From DATKDF01 sp963752045 (GTDB lineage Bacteria; Acidobacteriota; Vicinamibacteria; Vicinamibacterales; SCN-69-37), in assembly GCA_963752045.1 (NCBI GenBank), contig CAVVWN010000014.1, positions 558,001-622,000 of the forward strand: DNA of 64,000 bases, given 5' to 3'. The notes under the pieces were generated by a model. The model searched no databases, was not told the origin of the DNA, and saw only the letters and a program-made list of their open reading frames with translations. A program made the translations under genes and the position numbers. Positions 40,544-49,419 of the stretch are shown here, in pieces (the first letter of the stretch is position 1; each line of letters begins with the position of its first letter).

Positions 40544-42562
40544 TCAGCTGCCCTTCACGTGCTCGTTGAAGAATGCGAGCACGCGCGTCATGAAGTCCTG
40601 CTGGTGCGCGCGCTCGCCAACGCCGTGCCCCTCGCGCGGATAGATGACGTACTCCACCGGCACGCCCTTCCACTTGAGCGCCGTGTAGAGCTCGAGCGAC
40701 TGCGACGGCGGCACGCGCGGGTCGGCCGCGCCGTGAATGATGAGCGTCGGCGTCTTCGCGCGGTCGATGTAGCGGAGCGGCGACCGCTCCCAGTACTTCT
40801 CGTAGTTCTCGTACATCACGAGCGCCCAGTGCACGGTGGAGTTCTCGAGGAAGATGTCCGACGTGCCCGTCATGCTGATCCAGTTCGAGATGCCCATCCA
40901 CGGAATCGCGGCCTTGAAACGATCGCTCGCCCAGGTCGTGGCCCAGGCCGACGTGTAGCCGCCGTACGAACCGCCGCCGATTCCAACACGGTCCGGATCG
41001 GCCAGTCCCTGCGCCACCAGATGGTCGATGCCGTCGAGCATGTCCTGGAACTCGGCGCCCATCAGGTCGCCGTGGTCGGCCTTCGAGAAGTCGACGCCGC
41101 GTCCAATGGAGCCGCGGTAGTTCGGATACAGGGTGAGATACCCGGCGCCGGCGAGCATCTGCCCCCAGCGCGAATACGTGCCGTACCAGCCGTTCGGGTC
41201 GGCGCCTTCCGGTCCACCATGCGGCTGTACGATGAGCGGGTAGCGCTGTCCGGCCTGAAAGCCGACGGGCTTGACCAGCACGCCCTCGATCGACCACCCG
41301 TCCTTGGCCTTCCACGTGATGACTTCCTGCGCGCCAAGCGTGACCTCGCCGAGTTGCGGGTTGAGCGTCGTCACGCGCCGTGCGGCCTGCGACCCGTCGA
41401 CGACGAACACCTCATTCGGGTGCGCTGGTGCGTTGGCTACGAACGCAACGCGCGTGCCGTCGCGCGAGAAGCTGGGGCTTCCGGCCACGATGAGGCCAGG
41501 CGCGGCGACAGCCGACGCGGCCGTCGCGCCAACTGGCCGGCGATAGAGCTTCGCGTCCTGGCGCTCTGCAGTCGTGTAGGCGACCGTGTCCGGCTGGCCG
41601 GGGACCCAGGCGAGCCATGTCGCGGTGCCCTCGAAGCCCGCCAGCAGGTTGCGTCGATCCGGGGCGCCGCCCGCCGCGCCACGCGCCGGCGCAATGAATA
41701 CGCTCCCGGCGAACGGGTCGTCGACCGTCGTCGCGCCCAGCCACCCAATCCACTGGCCGTCGGGCGACCACCGCGGCGAGGTCAGCTTGCCGACCGTCGA
41801 GACGAACGGCTCGGGCACCCCGCCGGCCGACGGCACGACGTGCAGCCGCACGCCCATGAAACTGTCGTCCACGGTCGGCGTCGCCGCGGCGCCGATGATG
41901 AACTGCGATCCGTCGGGCGACCAGTCGTAGTCGATCACGGTCATGTCGGCGCGCGTGACGAGCTCGCTCCTGCCGGTGGCGACGTCCACGCGATAGAGGC
42001 GCGTGTGCTTGTAGTTGCGATCCACGACCGTCCAGTCGCGCCCGGCGGCCTCGTCCTTCTTCTCGGCGTCCGTCTTCGGATCGGTGCTGGTGTAGGCCAC
42101 CCATCGTCCGTCAGGCGACCACTTGAACGACCCGACGCTCGCCGGGGCCGTGGTGAGCGCGCGCGGATCGCCTCCGTCGAGCGAGATGACGTGCACCTGC
42201 GTGAGGGCGCCTTCGCCGCGCCGGCCAAGGAACCCGATCTGTCGTCCGTCCGGCGACCAGGCCGCCGCCCGGTCGTCGCCGGCCGTCAGTCTGCGCGACT
42301 CGCCGCCGGCAAACGCCGTGAGCCACAGCTCCTGCCGAGACCCCCCCGGCGGGTCGTCGGCCGTCCGCTGGCGGGTGACCTGATAGACGACCTGCGTGCC
42401 GTCAGGCGAGATCTGGGCATCGGCCGCCTGGGCCAGCCCGAGAATCAGCTCGGGCGTGAGGACCACGCGCTGGCGGGCCTGGCCGGCGGCCACGAAAAGT
42501 CCGACGAGGGCGAAGAGCGCGAGTGTAAACGAGATTCTGGCGTATCTGGTGGTGTAACGCAT
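40544..42562 (-). CDS. S9-family prolyl oligopeptidase-like secreted peptidase
   Basis: The 672-residue protein has a signal peptide (RISFTLALFALVGLFVAAGQA), a WD40/PD40-type beta-propeller with repeated SPDGxQI or SPDGRW units (about residues 50-400), and an alpha/beta-hydrolase domain. The catalytic Ser lies in GIGGGSYGGYTSAW (about residue 527), Asp in HGAADPRVPPSQS and His in REGHGVGE. This is the acylaminoacyl-peptidase/DPP-type branch, which cuts short peptides that fit inside the propeller. A Shine-Dalgarno GGAGG lies 9 nt before the ATG. It is convergent with the amidohydrolase. The catalytic triad is intact. Confidence 0.93.
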   Translation of the reverse strand: MRYTTRYARISFTLALFALVGLFVAAGQARQRVVLTPELILGLAQAADAQISPDGTQVVYQVTRQRTADDPPGGSRQELWLTAFAGGESRRLTAGDDRAAAWSPDGRQIGFLGRRGEGALTQVHVISLDGGDPRALTTAPASVGSFKWSPDGRWVAYTSTDPKTDAEKKDEAAGRDWTVVDRNYKHTRLYRVDVATGRSELVTRADMTVIDYDWSPDGSQFIIGAAATPTVDDSFMGVRLHVVPSAGGVPEPFVSTVGKLTSPRWSPDGQWIGWLGATTVDDPFAGSVFIAPARGAAGGAPDRRNLLAGFEGTATWLAWVPGQPDTVAYTTAERQDAKLYRRPVGATAASAVAAPGLIVAGSPSFSRDGTRVAFVANAPAHPNEVFVVDGSQAARRVTTLNPQLGEVTLGAQEVITWKAKDGWSIEGVLVKPVGFQAGQRYPLIVQPHGGPEGADPNGWYGTYSRWGQMLAGAGYLTLYPNYRGSIGRGVDFSKADHGDLMGAEFQDMLDGIDHLVAQGLADPDRVGIGGGSYGGYTSAWATTWASDRFKAAIPWMGISNWISMTGTSDIFLENSTVHWALVMYENYEKYWERSPLRYIDRAKTPTLIIHGAADPRVPPSQSLELYTALKWKGVPVEYVIYPREGHGVGERAHQQDFMTRVLAFFNEHVKGS

Positions 42563-42667
42563 CGGTCGATGCCTCCGGGAGCAGTCTTCCAGCCCCCATC
42601 ATAACGGCCAGTTAACCCCCACGCGGGTCCCTCCGTAGGTAGCTTCCAGAGAACAGGGGGGACTGAG

Positions 42668-43138
42668 ATGGAATCGTTCATGGTGGGCATGGTTTTTCTC
42701 GGCATTCCGACGATCCTCGGCTGGATCATCAAGAACAACTACGCGCACCAGCGCTTCATGAAGGTGCTTCACCTGAAGTCCGAGATGAACGCGCGGCTGC
42801 TCGACCGGCTGGGTGCCGACCCCGGCGTGCTCGACGTCCTCAAGAGTGACGTCCAGCAGAAGATGTTCGAGATCTCCCTGCCTGAAGCGGCGCCGAGGAT
42901 GCCTGCCGCGCAGGCCAGGATGCTGACGTCGGCTCAAGTGGGCCTCGTGCTGCTCTCGCTCGGCGGCGGGTTCCTCTACATCCGGCAGTTCGTCGAAAGC
43001 CGGAACGACTCGGAGTTCGTCCTCGTGCTGGGCACGATTTCAGTGGCCCTGGGGATCGGCGCCATCCTGTCCGCCGGTGCCGCCTACCTGGCAGCCAGGC
43101 TCTGGCAGAACGGCATCGAGGAGGGAGATCGTGCGTGA
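42668..43138 (+). CDS. Membrane protein of unknown function, possibly linked to the sigma/anti-sigma pair
   Basis: This 156-residue protein has an N-terminal TM (MVGMVFLGIPTILGWII), a charged helical middle (KVLHLKSEMNARLLDRLG...), and two more TM segments (about 90-110 and 118-145). The start (TM, then a KNNYAH-type basic edge and an amphipathic helix) loosely resembles PspB, but I cannot assign a family. GGGGGGA lies 7 nt before the ATG. The ECF sigma gene starts 66 nt downstream and the anti-sigma gene follows, so the three may form one envelope-stress or signalling unit. That link is inference. Confidence 0.65.
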   Translation: MESFMVGMVFLGIPTILGWIIKNNYAHQRFMKVLHLKSEMNARLLDRLGADPGVLDVLKSDVQQKMFEISLPEAAPRMPAAQARMLTSAQVGLVLLSLGGGFLYIRQFVESRNDSEFVLVLGTISVALGIGAILSAGAAYLAARLWQNGIEEGDRA

Positions 43139-43204
43139 AAGGGCTGGGGCCAGCGCGGCCGCCAGAACTTCGGGCCGCCGGATGCGTAGTGTTCAGCATT
43201 GGCC

Positions 43205-43792
43205 ATGACATTCCCCCGAGCGGGTTTCGTTGATGCCGTTGTCGCAAGCCGCGCCAGCCGGCTGCCGATGACCGAGCAGGCCTTCGTCGACCTCTACGCC
43301 CGCACGTCGGCGCCTCTCACGCGCTATCTGCGTCGCCTCACCGGCAGCAACGCGGCAGCCGAGGATCTGCTGCAGGAAACCTACCTGCGGCTTCTCAGTC
43401 AGGTCAGAGTGCCCGACGACGAGGATCACCGGAGGAACTACCTCTTCAAGATCGCGACCAATCTTGCGCGCGACCACTTCCGCCGCGAGAGACGCTACCG
43501 CCTCGTGTCGGACGACGAGCACATGAGCCGGATGGAAGCCGCGCCGCGCGAAGCGCGCGGTTCTCAGGAGCCGGCCGACGTGTGGGCGGTGCTCGAGAAG
43601 GTGACGGCGCGCGACCGCGAGCTGTTGCTCCTGGCCTACGTCGAGGGCCTCACGCACAAGGAGATCAGCCAGATCACGGGCCTGATGCGCGCGAGCCTGA
43701 AGCCGCTCCTGTTCCGCGCGCGTCGGCGCTTCGCTGCCGCGATGACCGAAGCGGGCCTCGTGCCTGACTTCGCCGAAGAGGCGTCGTCATGA
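43205..43792 (+). CDS. ECF-type RNA polymerase sigma factor
   Basis: From ATG 43205 the product has 195 residues (TTG 43199 and ATG 43268 are alternatives). Region 2 is seen in FVDLYARTSAPLTRYLRRLTGSNAAAEDLLQETYLRLL and the -10-recognition stretch RNYLFKIATNLARDHFRRERR. Region 4 is in LEKVTARDRELLLLAYVEGLTHKEISQITGLMRASLKPLLFRARRRF, containing the HTH. These are typical of sigma-70 ECF factors, which direct RNA polymerase to small stress or envelope regulons. The ATG of the anti-sigma gene overlaps its stop (ATGA), as expected for a translationally coupled sigma/anti-sigma pair. A TAGTGT box at 43187 lies 6 nt before the TTG. Confidence 0.9.
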   Translation: MTFPRAGFVDAVVASRASRLPMTEQAFVDLYARTSAPLTRYLRRLTGSNAAAEDLLQETYLRLLSQVRVPDDEDHRRNYLFKIATNLARDHFRRERRYRLVSDDEHMSRMEAAPREARGSQEPADVWAVLEKVTARDRELLLLAYVEGLTHKEISQITGLMRASLKPLLFRARRRFAAAMTEAGLVPDFAEEASS

Positions 43793-44214
43793 CGTGGACC
43801 TGCGCCCGCCAGACTGACGTGCGGCACGCAGCCGCGTCCGGCCGCTGGACGCAGGCGCTGCGCGAGCACGCGGCCGGCTGCGCGTCGTGTCGTGACGTGG
43901 CGTTTGTCACCGCGGCCCTCTCGGGCGACAGGACCGCTGCGCCACGCCGCGTGGCGCCATCGATCCTCTGGGCCAAGGCTCGATTTGCGCGGCGCCGACG
44001 CGCCGAGACGCTGGCGTCGCAGATTCTCGTCGGCAGCCAGATTGCCATCGGGATCGTGGGGATTGCCGCGGTGGCCTACATCAGCGTGCGGCTCGACGGG
44101 TGGTCGAGCCTCGCCGCGAGCTCATGGGGTGTGGTGTTTCTCGCCGGAGCCGCGCTGCTCCTCGCCGGGAGCCTCGCCACCCTCCGCTGGGTCAGTCGCG
44201 ATACGCCCTCGTAG
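43789..44214 (+). CDS. Zinc-finger anti-sigma factor (ZAS-type), membrane-bound
   Basis: The 141-residue protein has a ZAS-type zinc motif REHAAGCASC (HxxxCxxC, about residues 26-34), which binds the cognate ECF sigma, followed by a linker and two TM segments (about 82-102 and 112-132). It is encoded by a 4-nt overlap with the ECF sigma gene, so the pair is coupled. Such anti-sigma factors hold the sigma at the membrane until a signal releases it, often via redox changes at the zinc site. There is no obvious large outer sensor, so the signal may come from within the membrane or from a partner such as the upstream TM protein. Confidence 0.82.
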   Translation: MTWTCARQTDVRHAAASGRWTQALREHAAGCASCRDVAFVTAALSGDRTAAPRRVAPSILWAKARFARRRRAETLASQILVGSQIAIGIVGIAAVAYISVRLDGWSSLAASSWGVVFLAGAALLLAGSLATLRWVSRDTPS

Positions 44215-44238
44215 GACGCCCGGACCGACCCGCGCTAT

Positions 44239-45840
44239 CTAGACCGCAACCGGCTCTTTTGACGACGTTCCGGTCGACGAGGCGCTCGGCGGCCGCTGAC
44301 CCGAGCCGCCGCGCCGCTGTCCGTCGTGCGGCTGTCTGTCGTGCCGCGGCCCCCGGCCGGGGCGGCCGCGATGGGCGTCGCGGCCATCGGCCGACCGGCT
44401 GGCCGGTGCCGACTGGCGCCGGCCTTCTACACCATGCTGTCGTGCCGCGTCGGACACGCGCCGGCAGGCGGCATGGAACTTCGTCTCGAGCGCCTGCGCT
44501 TCGGAGTCGGTTACCGGCGCCAGCTTCCGCCATGCCTCCTGCGCTTCGTGCATCGAGTCGAGCGCGCCTCGCCACTTGGAGTTCTCGTGGGCACGGCCGC
44601 CCATCGCGTTGCTCGCGAGCGCCGACCGCAGCTTGGCAGCCAGCAGTTCGGCCGGCGAGAGCGTGTTCGCCGAGGGCATCGCCGCCTCGCCCTCGAGGAG
44701 CGCCTCGACGCGGGCGACGAGCTTTTCCATGCGCCGGGCAATGGCCTTCGGGTCGAGGTCGGTGCCGGCAAAGGCGTCGGGCCGCTTCTCGACCAGCTGC
44801 GCAAGCGCGGTCTGCCAGCGTGTCTTGAGCACCTTCATCTCCGGAACCGGGATGGGCACGGCCCGATTCCAGGTGGTGCGCAGATTCTGGACGCGTTCGA
44901 CGAGGTCGGCCGGCACGTGCCCGTTCTCGGCGAGCGCCAGTTGCTCGATCTCGACCACCCAGGCCTCGCGCTCGCCGAGCTTGCTTGCGAGCGCGATCTG
45001 GTGGCGGTTGTGGTAGCGCTCGAAGAACGCATCGGCTGCGGCGCGGAATCGCGCCCACACCGCGTCGGACTGCTTCCGGCGGACCGGACCAATGGTCTTC
45101 CAGTCGTTCTGCAGGCGCTTGATCTCGGCCGAGGCAGCGTCCCACTCGGTCGACGTCGAGAGCTCCTCGGCGCGCGCGCACAGGGCTTCCTTGCGGGCGA
45201 GGTTCTCGGACCAGATCTTCTTGCGCGACGACAGGTCTTCGCGCCGGCGGGCAAAGAAGGCGTTGCTCGCGGCCCGCAGGCGCCCGAAGAGCTCGCGTGC
45301 CGCCTCGCGGGGCACCGGGCCCGTCGCCTGCCACTCGGCCTGCAGCTCGCGATAGCGCTCGGCCGTCTTGACCCAGTCGGACGACGACACCAGGGCCTCG
45401 GCTTGTTCGACGATGGCCTGCTTCTTCTCGAGGTTGACGGTGCGTTCCTCGCGCAGCTTGGCAAAGTGCACGGCGCAGCGCGACCGGATGTCGTCGGTCG
45501 CGGTCCGGAACCGATCCCACAGCCGCTGCGCCACGTTGCGCGGCGCTTCGGCGACCTCGTGCCACTTCGCGTGCAGCTCGCGCAGCGCGCGGGCGGTGGC
45601 GGCAAGATCGGACGGCGTGCCGGCCTCTTCTTCGGCCTTGAGCGAGGCCACGATGGCCTCGGCCATGGCGATGAGCTTCTCCTGCTGCTGGGCGTTGGCG
45701 AACCGGCGCCACTCGTCCATTTCGCGCAGCTCGTGCACGCGCGGCGCCACCTGCTCCTGCAGCTTGCGCACGCGCTGGGCGGCCTGATCCAGCTCGCGGC
45801 CGGCCTCGCCGGACGGAAGCGCGTCGAGCGCGCGACTTGA
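44239..45840 (-). CDS. DUF349 repeat protein, C-terminal part (frameshifted gene)
   Basis: This part carries several DUF349-type helical repeats (RLWDRFRTATDDIRSRCAVHF; RELFGRLRAASNAFFARRRE; AVWARFRAAADAFFERYH), each about 75 residues with a W-xRF core, and ends in a basic, low-complexity tail (SADGRDAHRGRPGRG). In-frame sequence reaches back to SRALDALPSGEAGRELDQAAQRV, which continues naturally from the N-terminal half in the other frame. It starts without an ATG; a GTG at 45771 is possible but weak. It is probably one protein with the next entry. DUF349 proteins are of unknown function; some have been linked to starvation and biofilm adaptation. Confidence 0.75.
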   Translation of the reverse strand, partial: SSRALDALPSGEAGRELDQAAQRVRKLQEQVAPRVHELREMDEWRRFANAQQQEKLIAMAEAIVASLKAEEEAGTPSDLAATARALRELHAKWHEVAEAPRNVAQRLWDRFRTATDDIRSRCAVHFAKLREERTVNLEKKQAIVEQAEALVSSSDWVKTAERYRELQAEWQATGPVPREAARELFGRLRAASNAFFARRREDLSSRKKIWSENLARKEALCARAEELSTSTEWDAASAEIKRLQNDWKTIGPVRRKQSDAVWARFRAAADAFFERYHNRHQIALASKLGEREAWVVEIEQLALAENGHVPADLVERVQNLRTTWNRAVPIPVPEMKVLKTRWQTALAQLVEKRPDAFAGTDLDPKAIARRMEKLVARVEALLEGEAAMPSANTLSPAELLAAKLRSALASNAMGGRAHENSKWRGALDSMHEAQEAWRKLAPVTDSEAQALETKFHAACRRVSDAARQHGVEGRRQSAPASRSADGRDAHRGRPGRGPRHDRQPHDGQRRGGSGQRPPSASSTGTSSKEPVAV

Positions 45841-47296
45841 TGTCGCGCATCAGGCGGTCGCCTTCGCGCAGCGTGATGCTGTCGGCCTCGGCCACGCGCG
45901 TGGCGCGCTCGATGAGCCGCTCGAACTGCGCCAGCAGATCCTGCTGCGCTCTGGCGGCCGCATCACGTCGCGCAGCATCCCGGCCGGTAAAGACCGCCTC
46001 GACGGCGTGAAGCCGATCGACGAGATCTGCAGGGGCCGGACGGGACGCTGCGGATAAGAGGGCGGTCAGGCCGCGCGCCTCGCGGCTGAGCACGGCCCAC
46101 CGGGCGGCGGCCGCGTCTGCGTCATCGTGCGACGGCAGGCTCTCGGCCTCCGCAACGAGCGCGTCCAGCGACGCACCCGCTTCGGCGAGTGTGGTGCCCA
46201 TTTCGTGCCGCTTTCGGCACGCGGCGACCGCCACAGCGAAACGCTCTGCCAGTCGGTCGGCCTCCGGGCCTGCCCCGACAAGCGGCGCGAGCGATCGCCA
46301 TTCTTCTTCGATAGGAACCAGTTGGGCGAGCACGTCGTCGCCGTCGAGCGTTTCCGTGCGCGCGCAGAGCGCTTCACACGTGGCGACGGCCTCCGACCGC
46401 TGGCGCGCCAGGTCGGCGGCCTCTTCGGCTTCCCGCTCGCGCCGTGCGATGGCCGCTTCGGCGGCCGATACGGCGCGCGCGAAGCGTTCCGAGAAGGCGG
46501 CATCCAGATCGCCGAGTCCGTCCCACGACGTCGCCAACTGCGAGAGCTCGGTGCGGGCCGCCGTCACGTCCGACACGACGGTCAGCCGCTCGATGGCCTC
46601 GCAGAGCGCCGCCTGCCGGCTGCGGTGCTCGGCCTCGGCGGCCAGACGCGCGGCCTCGGCGGCTTCAATCTCCTGCAAGAGCGTGCGCGCGCGCTTCACC
46701 ACGGCCTTCTGGCCTGCGCGCTTCTCGATTCCGCGAAGCTGGTCCACGTCGACGGCGGCCGAAACGAGCCGGTCGAAGGCGGCAAGCGCCACATCCTTGT
46801 TCTCGGCGTTGAGCGCGATGTCCAGCCACACGTCCTTGTCGGCCGTCCGCGCCAGGGCAGCGGCGGCAACCGAGCCATGGGCGGCCTGCCTGGCAATGCT
46901 GGCCAGGGCGCGGTCGTCCGACGTTCGCGCGAGAGCCGACAGGCAAACGGCCTCGGGCGCCGCGCTCTTGGCCACGGCCGACAGCCGCTTCGGGTCCTCG
47001 ATGGCTTCAACAGCCGCGAGAGCCGTGCCGTCGACACCGGTGGTCGCCAGCGTGAACAGCCGTTCGGCCGCACGCTCCTTCGCCTCGTCGTCAGTGTCGC
47101 CGGAGGCCACACGGGTGAGCACAACCGGGTCGTCGATGAAGCCAAGGACGGTGCGCCGAACGCGGGCATCCGGGTCGGTCTCGGCGAGGAGCGCGAGCTC
47201 CATCGGGTCGTCGATTTCCGGGAGAGCCTCGAGACGGATTGCCGGGTCGAGGTGCTTCCACCGGGGCTGGGGCTTGAGTTTGTCGAGAATACCCAT
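45826..47296 (-). CDS. DUF349/HEAT-like helical repeat protein, N-terminal part (frameshifted gene)
   Basis: From ATG 47296 (ATG 47320 is also possible) the protein starts MGILDKLKPQPRWKHLDPAIR, then HEAT-like repeats (DPDARVRRTVLGFIDDPVVLTRVA; DDRALASIARQAAHGSVAAAALAR) and long helices rich in Ala, Arg and Glu. It reads through to RLMRDIKSRA near 45830. Past that point the frame is only Arg-rich shadow sequence, whereas the true continuation sits in the +1 frame. The slip falls in a GCGCGCG run (45828-45834), where loss of one GC pair would explain it. Either the gene is recently broken or the sequence has an error. Full length would be about 1,020 residues. Confidence 0.78.
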
Positions 47297-47535
47297 GGGT
47301 TCAAGGACCGCAGAATCCATAAGGAAAGGCCGTGCCGTACTTCGTCGATCCGGGATGTGACACTTATGTAACTTGTATTCAGTGCTTTACAGCTATTGCA
47401 CTGCGATAGGGCAGGCCAAAAAACGTGGGCGGATCCGTATCGATGAATCCTGAATCCAAGGCTCCGGCTGATTGCGACGAAGAAATGGCGAAACCGAAGT
47501 GTGCAAATGGACCTCGGCCGACGTGCGGCGCTCGA
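47297..47535. other. Intergenic gap without a supported gene
   Basis: About 240 nt between the DUF349 and pepF genes. It has a more A/T-rich core (about 47355-47405: CTTATGTAACTTG, CAGTGCTTTACAGC) that probably holds the promoter of the DUF349 gene. I see no conserved RNA fold or coding frame. Confidence 0.4.
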
Positions 47536-49359
47536 TCAGAGGCCCTGGCGGTCGATTTCGGATTCCAGCCGGCTGACCAGCCCGTCGAGCTGGGCGATGA
47601 CCGCCTGGACGGTCTCGGGCTGGCTCAGATCGACGCCTGCCGCCTGAAGCAAGGTCATCGGGTGGTCGCTGCCTCCGGCCCCGAGAAGATCGAGGTACCG
47701 GGTGCGGGCCGCCAGGCGCTCGGTCTCGGTTCCGAGCGTGATCTCCTGGACCAGCTTGGCGGCCGAGGCGAAGCAGGTGGCGTACTGATAGACGTAGTAC
47801 GGCGAGTTGAAGAAGTGGGGGATGCGCGCCCAGGTGATGGGCGTCAGCGTTTCCATTTCGACCACGTCGCCGTAGTAGGCGGCGAAGCGCTCGGCATAGA
47901 GCGCGCTCAGCACCTCGGCGGTGACGGGTTCGTCGCGTTCGACGAGGTCGTGCGCCGCCAGCTCGAAGTCGGCAAACTGCACCTGCGTGTAGAACGTGCT
48001 CGTGATGTTGTCGATCGCGTGCTGCAGCAGCACGATGCGCTCGGCGGGGTCGGTCGTTTGCGACAGCCAGTGCTCGAGCAGCAGCGCCTCGTTGAGCGTG
48101 GACGGCACTTCGGCCACGAAGATCGTGTAGTCCGAATAGACGAACGGTTGCCGCTCGTGCGAGAACATCGTGTGCATCGAGTGGCCCATCTCATGGGTCA
48201 GCGTGAACACGTCGTCGAGCGTCTCCGACCAGTTCATGAGCATGTACGGGTGCACGCCGTAGACCGGCGCCGAGTACGCGCCGCTGCGCTTGCCGTCGTT
48301 CTCGTACACGTCGATCCACCGCTCCGCGAAGCCGCGGCGCATGCGGGCCTGGTAGTCGGCGCCGAGCGGCGCGACCGAATCGACGATCGGGTCGAGCATC
48401 TGGTCGTAGAGGTATCTGCGGTCCCACTCGACGAGCGGAATGGAGAAGTCGTAGGGATAGTAACGGTCCAGCTTCAGGGCCTTCTTGCGCAGCGCGTGGT
48501 AGCGGCGCAGGGGCTCGACGCCCGCGCGCGTGGTGGCAATCAGGTTCAGGACGACGGCTCGAGGGATGTTGTTGCCGTGGAGCGCGGCATCGAGCGTGGT
48601 CGCGTAGCCGCGTGACCTCGTGTGGAACCAGTCGCGCTGGCACACGGCGTGGTACAGGCTGGCGTAGGTGTTGAGCGACGCGTCGTACGAGCCGTGATGC
48701 GCGAGAAACGCCGCGCGCCGGTCGGCCTGGTTCCGGTTGCGCGCGAGCACCGCCCGGTACTGGCCGTATGAGGCCGTGACGGTCTCACCCGTGCTCAGCG
48801 TGACTTCCGGGAACTTCGCATCAGCGGTCGAGAGCGCCTGATAGGCCTCGTGCGGCGATCCGGACAGACGCGACGCCAGCGACATCAGCCGTTCGCCCTT
48901 CTCGTCCAGGACGTGCTCCTGCTGGCGGAAGACCTCTTCGACCGCGAATCGATATGTCAGAAGGTCTGGCTCGGCGTCCATCCATCCCCGGATCGTCTCG
49001 ATCGGGATGGTGAGCAGTTCCGGACTGAACCACGAGGTGGCCTGCTGCCATCGCGCGAGGACCGCTTCGACCTGCTGTCGCTTGCCGTTCACGGCGTTGT
49101 CGCGCTGGTCCTCGTCGTGGCGCAGGGCCGAGAAGAAATACACCTTGTAGGCCAGCTGCCCCAGGCTGTCGTTCAGGCGGAACGCCGTGAGCAGTCGCTC
49201 CGGTCCGGATGCGAGCGTCCCCTTGAGGGCGGCGTATTCGTCGATGCGCCGTTGCAGGATCCCGAGATCCGCCTCCCATGCGGGCCAGTCCGGGTAGATG
49301 TCCGACAGGTTCCATTTGTGGGTTTCGGGAATCTCGGCGCGGTTCCTGGTCCGATGCAT
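47536..49359 (-). CDS. pepF: Oligoendopeptidase F (M3 family)
   Basis: This 607-residue cytoplasmic protein starts MHRTRNRAEIPETHKWNLSDIYPDWPAWEADL, the classic PepF N-terminus. The zinc motif LTHEMGHSMHTMFSHE lies at about residue 390, with the third ligand in EVPSTLNEALLLEHWL. The family cleaves peptides of 7-17 residues at internal bonds. Length and spacing are normal and all ligands are present. No signal peptide is seen. A TAGAAT box lies 9 nt before the ATG, without Shine-Dalgarno. It is divergent from the BNR-propeller gene. It fits the peptide-using theme of the window. Confidence 0.94.
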   Translation of the reverse strand: MHRTRNRAEIPETHKWNLSDIYPDWPAWEADLGILQRRIDEYAALKGTLASGPERLLTAFRLNDSLGQLAYKVYFFSALRHDEDQRDNAVNGKRQQVEAVLARWQQATSWFSPELLTIPIETIRGWMDAEPDLLTYRFAVEEVFRQQEHVLDEKGERLMSLASRLSGSPHEAYQALSTADAKFPEVTLSTGETVTASYGQYRAVLARNRNQADRRAAFLAHHGSYDASLNTYASLYHAVCQRDWFHTRSRGYATTLDAALHGNNIPRAVVLNLIATTRAGVEPLRRYHALRKKALKLDRYYPYDFSIPLVEWDRRYLYDQMLDPIVDSVAPLGADYQARMRRGFAERWIDVYENDGKRSGAYSAPVYGVHPYMLMNWSETLDDVFTLTHEMGHSMHTMFSHERQPFVYSDYTIFVAEVPSTLNEALLLEHWLSQTTDPAERIVLLQHAIDNITSTFYTQVQFADFELAAHDLVERDEPVTAEVLSALYAERFAAYYGDVVEMETLTPITWARIPHFFNSPYYVYQYATCFASAAKLVQEITLGTETERLAARTRYLDLLGAGGSDHPMTLLQAAGVDLSQPETVQAVIAQLDGLVSRLESEIDRQGL

Positions 49360-49368
49360 GGCTAACCA

Positions 49369-49374
49369 ATTCTA
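49369..49374 (-). promoter_or_regulatory. -10-like TAGAAT before pepF
   Basis: TAGAAT (minus strand) lies 9 nt before the ATG at 49359. Confidence 0.5.
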
Positions 49375-49386
49375 AGCGTGCGCCCT

Positions 49387-49392
49387 TATAAT
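49387..49392 (+). promoter_or_regulatory. -10 element TATAAT before the BNR-propeller gene
   Basis: A perfect TATAAT lies 27 nt before the ATG at 49420. A strong Shine-Dalgarno (GGGGGGAGG) lies between, so this gene should have an ordinary leader, unlike its divergent neighbour. Confidence 0.55.
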
Positions 49393-49419
49393 TCCCCTGC
49401 ATTTTCGGGGGGAGGCTCC

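Noticed and set aside
44192..45826. Continuation of the DUF349 N-terminal frame to 44192
   Set aside because: The sequence turns into Arg/Ala/Gly-rich shadow with no repeats, while the other frame carries clear DUF349 units.
45828..45834. Programmed ribosomal frameshift in the DUF349 gene
   Set aside because: There is no slippery heptamer or stimulatory structure of known type; a simple GC-pair loss explains the data.
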